From Sipunculus nudus (Eukaryota; Annelida; Sipuncula; Golfingiida; Sipunculidae), in contig CM049318.1 of NCBI GenBank assembly GCA_026874595.1, positions 56,210,250-56,274,249 on the forward strand: 64,000 nucleotides of DNA, written 5' to 3'. Position numbers and translations under genes: made by a program. Below, piece after piece: positions 59,444 to 64,000 of this stretch. The notes under the pieces were generated by a model. It ran no database searches, was not told the origin of the DNA, and worked only from the letters and a program-made list of their open reading frames with translations. Each line of letters opens with the position of its first letter. Within the stretch, counting starts at the first letter, position 1.

Positions 59444-59662
59444 CGGGCGAACCATTTGTCCATGTCCAGTATTTCAATGTCTTTTTCTTCAGTGCCATCC
59501 ATGCTGACGTTAGTCCTTCGCCTTTCATATATATTGCCAGCTGGGTAGAGTTATTGAGTTCATCTGGTAAGAAGTACGGCCCTTGCTGTTTGCAGAACTT
59601 AACAGCGTCCTCATACGTTAGGTGGTTGTCTGAATGTAAGAACGTGGTCTCCTCGGAAAATA
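59444..59662 (-). CDS. - strand lectin exon: first part of CTLD1, intact
   Basis: 219 nt, phase 1-1, ttgtacag| to gcccg|gtgagt. It encodes FSEETTFLHSD, HLTYEDAVKFCKQQGPYF, LPDELNNSTQLA, SAWMALKKKTLKYW and TWTNGSPG. NST is a potential N-glycan site. No EPN/QPD motif is present. Confidence 0.8.
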
Positions 59663-59724
59663 CTGTACAAAAATAATAATTTGTGGAGCACCGACTTTTT
59701 CTGCTTATTCTTAAATGCAATTCA

Positions 59725-61460
59725 TCAGAAATTTCCTATATACTTCCTGTCGAATAGTACCATTTTCATTGATTTTATAGTAGCTTAAGAATATGTTATT
59801 CAACTGGAACTAATTTATATGGAGACATAACCTCCTTAAAATCTGACACGTGGAGCGGTTATACACTGTAGTTGTTCTATATCTCCTTCCCTTTAATAAT
59901 CGCTGCTCTGTATTACAAAAATCAAGACCAGGATTAGCACAGGGCAAAGAATTGTTATCAAACCAATGAGAGGATAGAATCAGGTGGATGGAACAAAATA
60001 CCTGTGCCCTGCCCCCCCCCCCCCCCCCCCGATTTTTTGGTGATTAAAACAGTCAACATAATTTTTTATCTGAAAAGATATTATTCGGCCATCAAAACAA
60101 TTTTATTATTCCCTCACTATATATTTCGATAGTGAGAGCACTTTATTTCCGAAGGGGTCGCATGTTTATTATATATATCCCCAATGTCGCTCGGGACAGG
60201 TCGGGACTGTGAGAGATTCACACTTGATTCCTGTTTTCACAGAACATAGCCAGTGACTTGCGGGGAAATGGGTATGGGGGGGGGGGGGTAAGGGGCTGGG
60301 GTGGACGACCGGGGTGATTTAGGGGGGATCTATCGAATATCTGGTTTTGTTTGATATGCTCCGTCAAAGAAACGACACCACGAAATATTTTCATATTATA
60401 ATACATTTTTCTTGGGCCTTAACACAAGGTCAGGGGACAAGCGAGACAGTGTTTTGTCCATAGTTTCCCCTTAACCATTTTAGGTAAATGACAACATTAT
60501 ATTTATTTAATATGTGGGATAGTCAAAGGATATTTTGAGGAGTCCTGATTTACAGGGTGGTCGGGGGGTGGGAAGGACGTCTGCCTCTCCCGTATCCGGG
60601 CTCTGTCGGTACTCCTGTGGGTAATTTCCTTTACATATTTTCAGCAAAGAAGGCTCATGTCATGTTTTATTATAAAATACTTTATTTTTTTTGGGGGGGG
60701 GGTTCTTAATAATTAGAATGACGAATACATGCTGCAGTTTTGTTTATTTTAATTTCCTTCGTGATATAACTCGATTTCGTCCTGATGTGTGCATCATGAA
60801 CCGCTTTACAAGGCGAGTCTGTATAGAGATTACATGCATTTATCACTGCCTTGTATTATTTTTTTTTATCGAACATCCTAAAATTACGGCCACTCTTTCA
60901 TGCTAAAGCTTTTACTAAGATCAAACATTAGGGTGTGTCAAATTAAAAACTGAGAGAGATTGATTTATGGTGCAATTAAAGACCTATTACTGGAAGGCTG
61001 CATTGTGATGTTTTTACTCAAAGTTCACCTAATAACGTTCACCTGAGATTTTAAATCCTTTTGTTCAACCATGGAAAGTGTTTTGCAGGGGTGATATAAT
61101 AACTGAGCACTATTACAAACAGGGAATGAGCTGCAATTTTGAAAACGAAGTCAAATTAAAAAGGGAGGATAAATATTCTTCCTTTTACTTCACTTTCCCG
61201 GCACCCAAAACCACAAGAGCAGCTTATTATCAAATTAGTTTGTCAGGTCGAGTGACTTCCTTGGATGTGCCTGTTGTTACAGTCAGAATGGTTCAGTGGT
61301 CTTCTTTAGGTGATCTCCAACGGCGCTATGTAAAAGTACCTTAATAGATATAATTCAGCCATGTAAATTACCTAGACATATTTAGCCTTTGATTACATAT
61401 CATTGATAAACTGTGGCACGGTGAAGCTTTGTCCAGCAGTCAATACAACAATATTGTCAT

Positions 61461-61502
<42 letters not shown>

Positions 61503-61940
61503 TACACAAATTGCATTACATATTTCATCGAATGTTACTGCATTTACTATTTTTAACTGAATTTACTTGTGGTCTATATTTATTTTTTTCTCAGTCCTTT
61601 AAACATTTCTTCCTTATGGGAATCTAACGGTAGGCTGCTATGACAACCACAAACCTTTTACATAGAAATATCTGTATTTGTGAGGAAATAAGGAAACAAG
61701 CAAGACAAATTAATACATAATTCGCACCTGAAAGCGGACGTTCACTTATATATTTACAGGGTTCTCATGCTAACCAGTACTCGATTCTAAACTTTAAAAC
61801 CCGCTTCAGGCTGGTCAATGATTTTAATCGGATCTGAATTTCGTAAACAGTACTGGTGGTAAAATTTCTAATTGCAATTTTCGTATACCCTGGTTCAGAT
61901 TTAGTAGCAGTATATATTATATTACCTCAGAATACACAAA
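59725..61940. other. Region upstream of the - strand lectin copy; no gene recognised
   Basis: Contains poly-C (60010-60030), poly-G (60277-60288 and 60693-60702) and (TA)n (61464-61495). The missing signal-peptide exon should lie in or beyond this region, but I could not find a convincing one. The open frame 61078-61344 (+) after a gttttgcag-like acceptor is unrecognised. Confidence 0.4.
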
Positions 61941-62250
61941 GCATTCCAGTGCTGTATGCTCTGTTCAAGGTTACATTAGTAATTTCGGCTATCACAGTTC
62001 CCTCTGTCAAGCCGTCATGACGGACAAAGAGACAAACTTTCCGGGTAAAACCAGCCTTGTTATTTATAACTGTTGCATGAATATACGCGAATCAACCGTG
62101 AATGTAATATTTATTAAATTTTTACACAAAATAACGTTATTTTATGCCTTACCTCGGGGAAACGGGCAGTTCAACACGCAAATGAATAGAGTACTGTTAG
62201 AAATGGCGGGCAAATCTACTTATACTAGAATTATTCCTTACCTTTTAACA
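61940..62250 (+). pseudogene. Retroelement integrase core fragment
   Basis: The + frame reads GYISNFGYHSSLCQAV, MTDKETNFPGK, and later FYALPRGNGQFNTQMNRVLL and EMAGKS. Gypsy-type integrases have an 'I..FG.P' then 'D+GTxF' segment and, about 50 residues on, 'PRxNGQVERxNR'. The order and spacing match. Degenerate catalytic surroundings and no flanking pol sequence indicate a fragment. The satellite starts about 110 bp downstream. Confidence 0.55.
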
Positions 62251-62319
62251 TTAAGTGCACTTAACGTCTACATTTAATTAAAAATTATTTTTATGCTTTG
62301 TGGCCGGGGCATATAGTTT

Positions 62320-64000
62320 TACCCATGTCCGTCCTTCCGTCATTCCGAAATCAAACAGTTGTACGGACTTTTTTTTCGCAATGCCTGCAGATATTAACCT
62401 AATTTTTGGTGTGTGGGCAGATATAGACCAGTTACAGGTCGAGTTCGCGTTTCGTCCCGGTTGACCTACTTTTGACTGTTTTACGGCTCCTGAACATAGA
62501 ACATTTCATGAAAAATAGAAATATTCATGACAGATACACATGTACGGACTTTTTTTCGCAATGCCTGCAGATATTGGCCTGATTTTTGGTGTGTGAGCAG
62601 ATATAGACCAGTTACAGATCGAGTTCGTGTTTCGTCCTGGTTGACCTACTTTTGACCGTTTTACGGCTCCTGAACATAGAAAATTTCATGAAAAATATGA
62701 AATTTCATGACAAATACACATGTACGGAATTTTTTTCGCAGTGCCTGCAGATATTGGCCTGAGTTTTGGTGTGTGGACAGATATAGACCAGTTACAGATC
62801 GAGTTCGTGTTTCGTCTCGGTTGATCTACTTTTGACCGTGTTACGGCTCCTAAACTTAGAAAATTTCATGAAAAATAGAAATATTCATGACAGATACACA
62901 TGTACGGACTTTTTTTCGCAATGCCTGCAGATATTGGCCTAATTTTTGATGTGTGAGCAGATATAGACCAGTTACAGATCGAGTTCGCGTTTCGTCCTGG
63001 TTGACCTACTTTTGACTGTTTTACGGCTCCTAAACGTAGAAAATTTAATGAAAAATAGAAATATTCATGACAGATACACATGTACGGATTTTTTTTCGAA
63101 ATGCCTGCAGATATTGGCCTGATTTTTGGTGTGTGGGCAAATATAGACCAGTTACAGATCGAGTTCGCTTTTCGTCCCGGTTGACCTACTTTTGACCGTT
63201 GTACAAACATAGAAAATTTCATGAAAAATAGAAATATTCATGAAAGATACACATGTACAGACTTTTTTCCGCAATGCCTGCAGATATTGGCCTGATTTTT
63301 GGTGTGTGGGCAGATATAGACCAGTTACAGATCGAGTTCGCGTTTCGTCCTGGTTGACCTACTTTTGACCGTTTTACGGCTCCTGAACATAGAAAATTTC
63401 ATGAAAAATATGAAATATCATGACAATACACATGTACGGAATTTTTTCGCAATGCCTGCAGATATTGGCCTAATTTTTGGTGTGTGGCCAGATATTGACC
63501 AGTTACAGATTGAGTTCGCATTTCGTCCTGGTTGACCTTCTTTTGACTGTTTTACGGCTCCTGAACATAGAAAATTTCATGTAAAATATAAATTTTCATG
63601 ACAAATACACTTGTACAGACTTTTCTTCACAGTACCTGCAGATATTGGCCTGATTTTTGGTGTGTGGGCAGATAATGACCAGTTACAGATCAAGTTCACG
63701 TTTTGTCCCAGTTGACCTATTTTTGACCGTTTGACGGTGCTCTAACATAGAAAATTTCATAAAAAGGTGCATATGTATGGACTTTTTTTCGCAGTGCCTG
63801 CAGATACGGGCCTGATTTTTGGTGTGTAGGCAGATAATGACCAGTTACAGATCGAGTTCTTCTTTTCTCTCAGTTGACCTACTTTTGACCATTTGACTGC
63901 TCCTGAACATAGAAAGTTTCATGAAAAATTTAAATTTTCATAACAAATGCATATGTACTGACTTTTTTTCCTCAATGCCTGCAGATACCACCCTGATTTT
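62320..64000. repeat. ~180-bp satellite/pearl-like tandem array, at least nine units, truncated by window edge
   Basis: After a 'gtccgtccttccgtc' head (62329-62343), units begin at about 62359, 62541, 62721, 62901, 63081, 63256, 63435, 63613, 63778 and 63955. Each carries 'tgtacggactttttttcgca', 'atgcctgcagatattggcct', 'ggtgtgtgggcagatataga', 'ccagttacagatcgagttcg', 'ttgacctacttttgaccg' and 'gaaaatttcatgaaaaat'. Units near the head are alike and those to the right diverge. The 118-aa - strand frame (62866-63222) is a translation of two units. Confidence 0.95.

Larger units (their letters stand above)
55921..59662 (-). pseudogene. C-type-lectin-like receptor gene, - strand copy, CTLD2 broken
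   Basis: Exons from 5' to 3': 59662-59444, 58994-58869, 58028-57760, 56803-56713 and 56053-(55921). They follow the same order and phases as the + strand gene at 6120-16981: CTLD1 in two exons, CTLD2 first part, transmembrane, cytoplasmic tail. CTLD1 and the membrane exon are intact. CTLD2 has a 2-nt length difference from the + copy, giving a stop at 57804-57802, and TAG at 57784-57782 where the + copy has Trp. The signal-peptide exon and stalk microexons were not found. It could still make a truncated secreted CTLD1 protein, but as a receptor it looks dead. Confidence 0.7.

Noticed and set aside
62866..63222. 118-codon - strand frame with internal 60-residue repeat
   Set aside because: It is a translation of two 180-bp satellite units. 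Openness follows from the period being a multiple of three.
1..64000. CRISPR arrays, bacterial operons, rRNA genes
   Set aside because: None seen. Repeats here are eukaryotic tandem or dispersed repeats without regular short-spacer structure.

Overview
This window looks like nuclear DNA from an invertebrate animal, most likely a bivalve mollusc. It is AT-rich and has GT-AG introns, many (TA)n, (CT)n and (CA)n microsatellites, degraded retroelements, tRNA-derived SINEs, and several repeats built like the bivalve 'pearl' elements (a GTCC/CGTC-type head next to tandem units). There are no bacterial operons, no rRNA and no CRISPR array. I see no intact complete gene. Most short open frames here are chance or repeat translations.

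The main gene content is a convergent pair of related C-type-lectin-like (CTLD) membrane receptor genes. The + strand copy (6120-16981) can be followed through about 12 phase-compatible exons: signal peptide, CTLD1 in two exons, the N-terminal part of CTLD2, two 39-nt stalk microexons, a transmembrane exon, then a long cytoplasmic tail with a di-leucine sorting motif. It carries an in-frame TAA, a 1-nt insertion, a TGA and a likely homopolymer frameshift, so it is probably a pseudogene. The - strand copy (59662 down to about 55921) has an intact CTLD1 and transmembrane exon, but a frameshift and stops in CTLD2. The two copies point toward each other across about 39 kb. Just downstream of the - copy is a second - strand gene (about 54970-51833) for an unrecognised, possibly single-pass membrane protein.

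The space between the lectin genes is mostly mobile-element debris: a degenerate gypsy pol fragment (about 20.4-20.7 kb), an L1/Tx1-like LINE ORF2 (29.35-26.04 kb, -), a Gag gene with a proline-tRNA-type primer site and a putative LTR (29.7-31.5 kb, -), L2/CR1-like LINE 3' ends (36.3-37.1, 38.2-38.4 and 42.4-43.0 kb), a Mutator-like transposase remnant (45.6-46.1 kb), a zinc-knuckle plus integrase remnant (50.0-50.4 kb), and a family of small elements with GGATCC-containing termini and 5-bp target duplications (12.69, 41.11 and 44.95 kb). Several 0.5-1.1 kb segments occur twice (32.9/33.7, 34.3/39.5, 37.6/40.4-42.5 and 38.4/47.5 kb). One of these pairs carries two broken copies of an unrecognised coding sequence.

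Tandem repeats include a ~280-bp array inside a lectin intron (14.05-15.1 kb), a ~140-bp array carrying palindromes that match the nuclear-receptor IR3/estrogen-response consensus (52.8-53.6 kb), and a ~180-bp satellite that runs off the right edge (62.36-64.0 kb).
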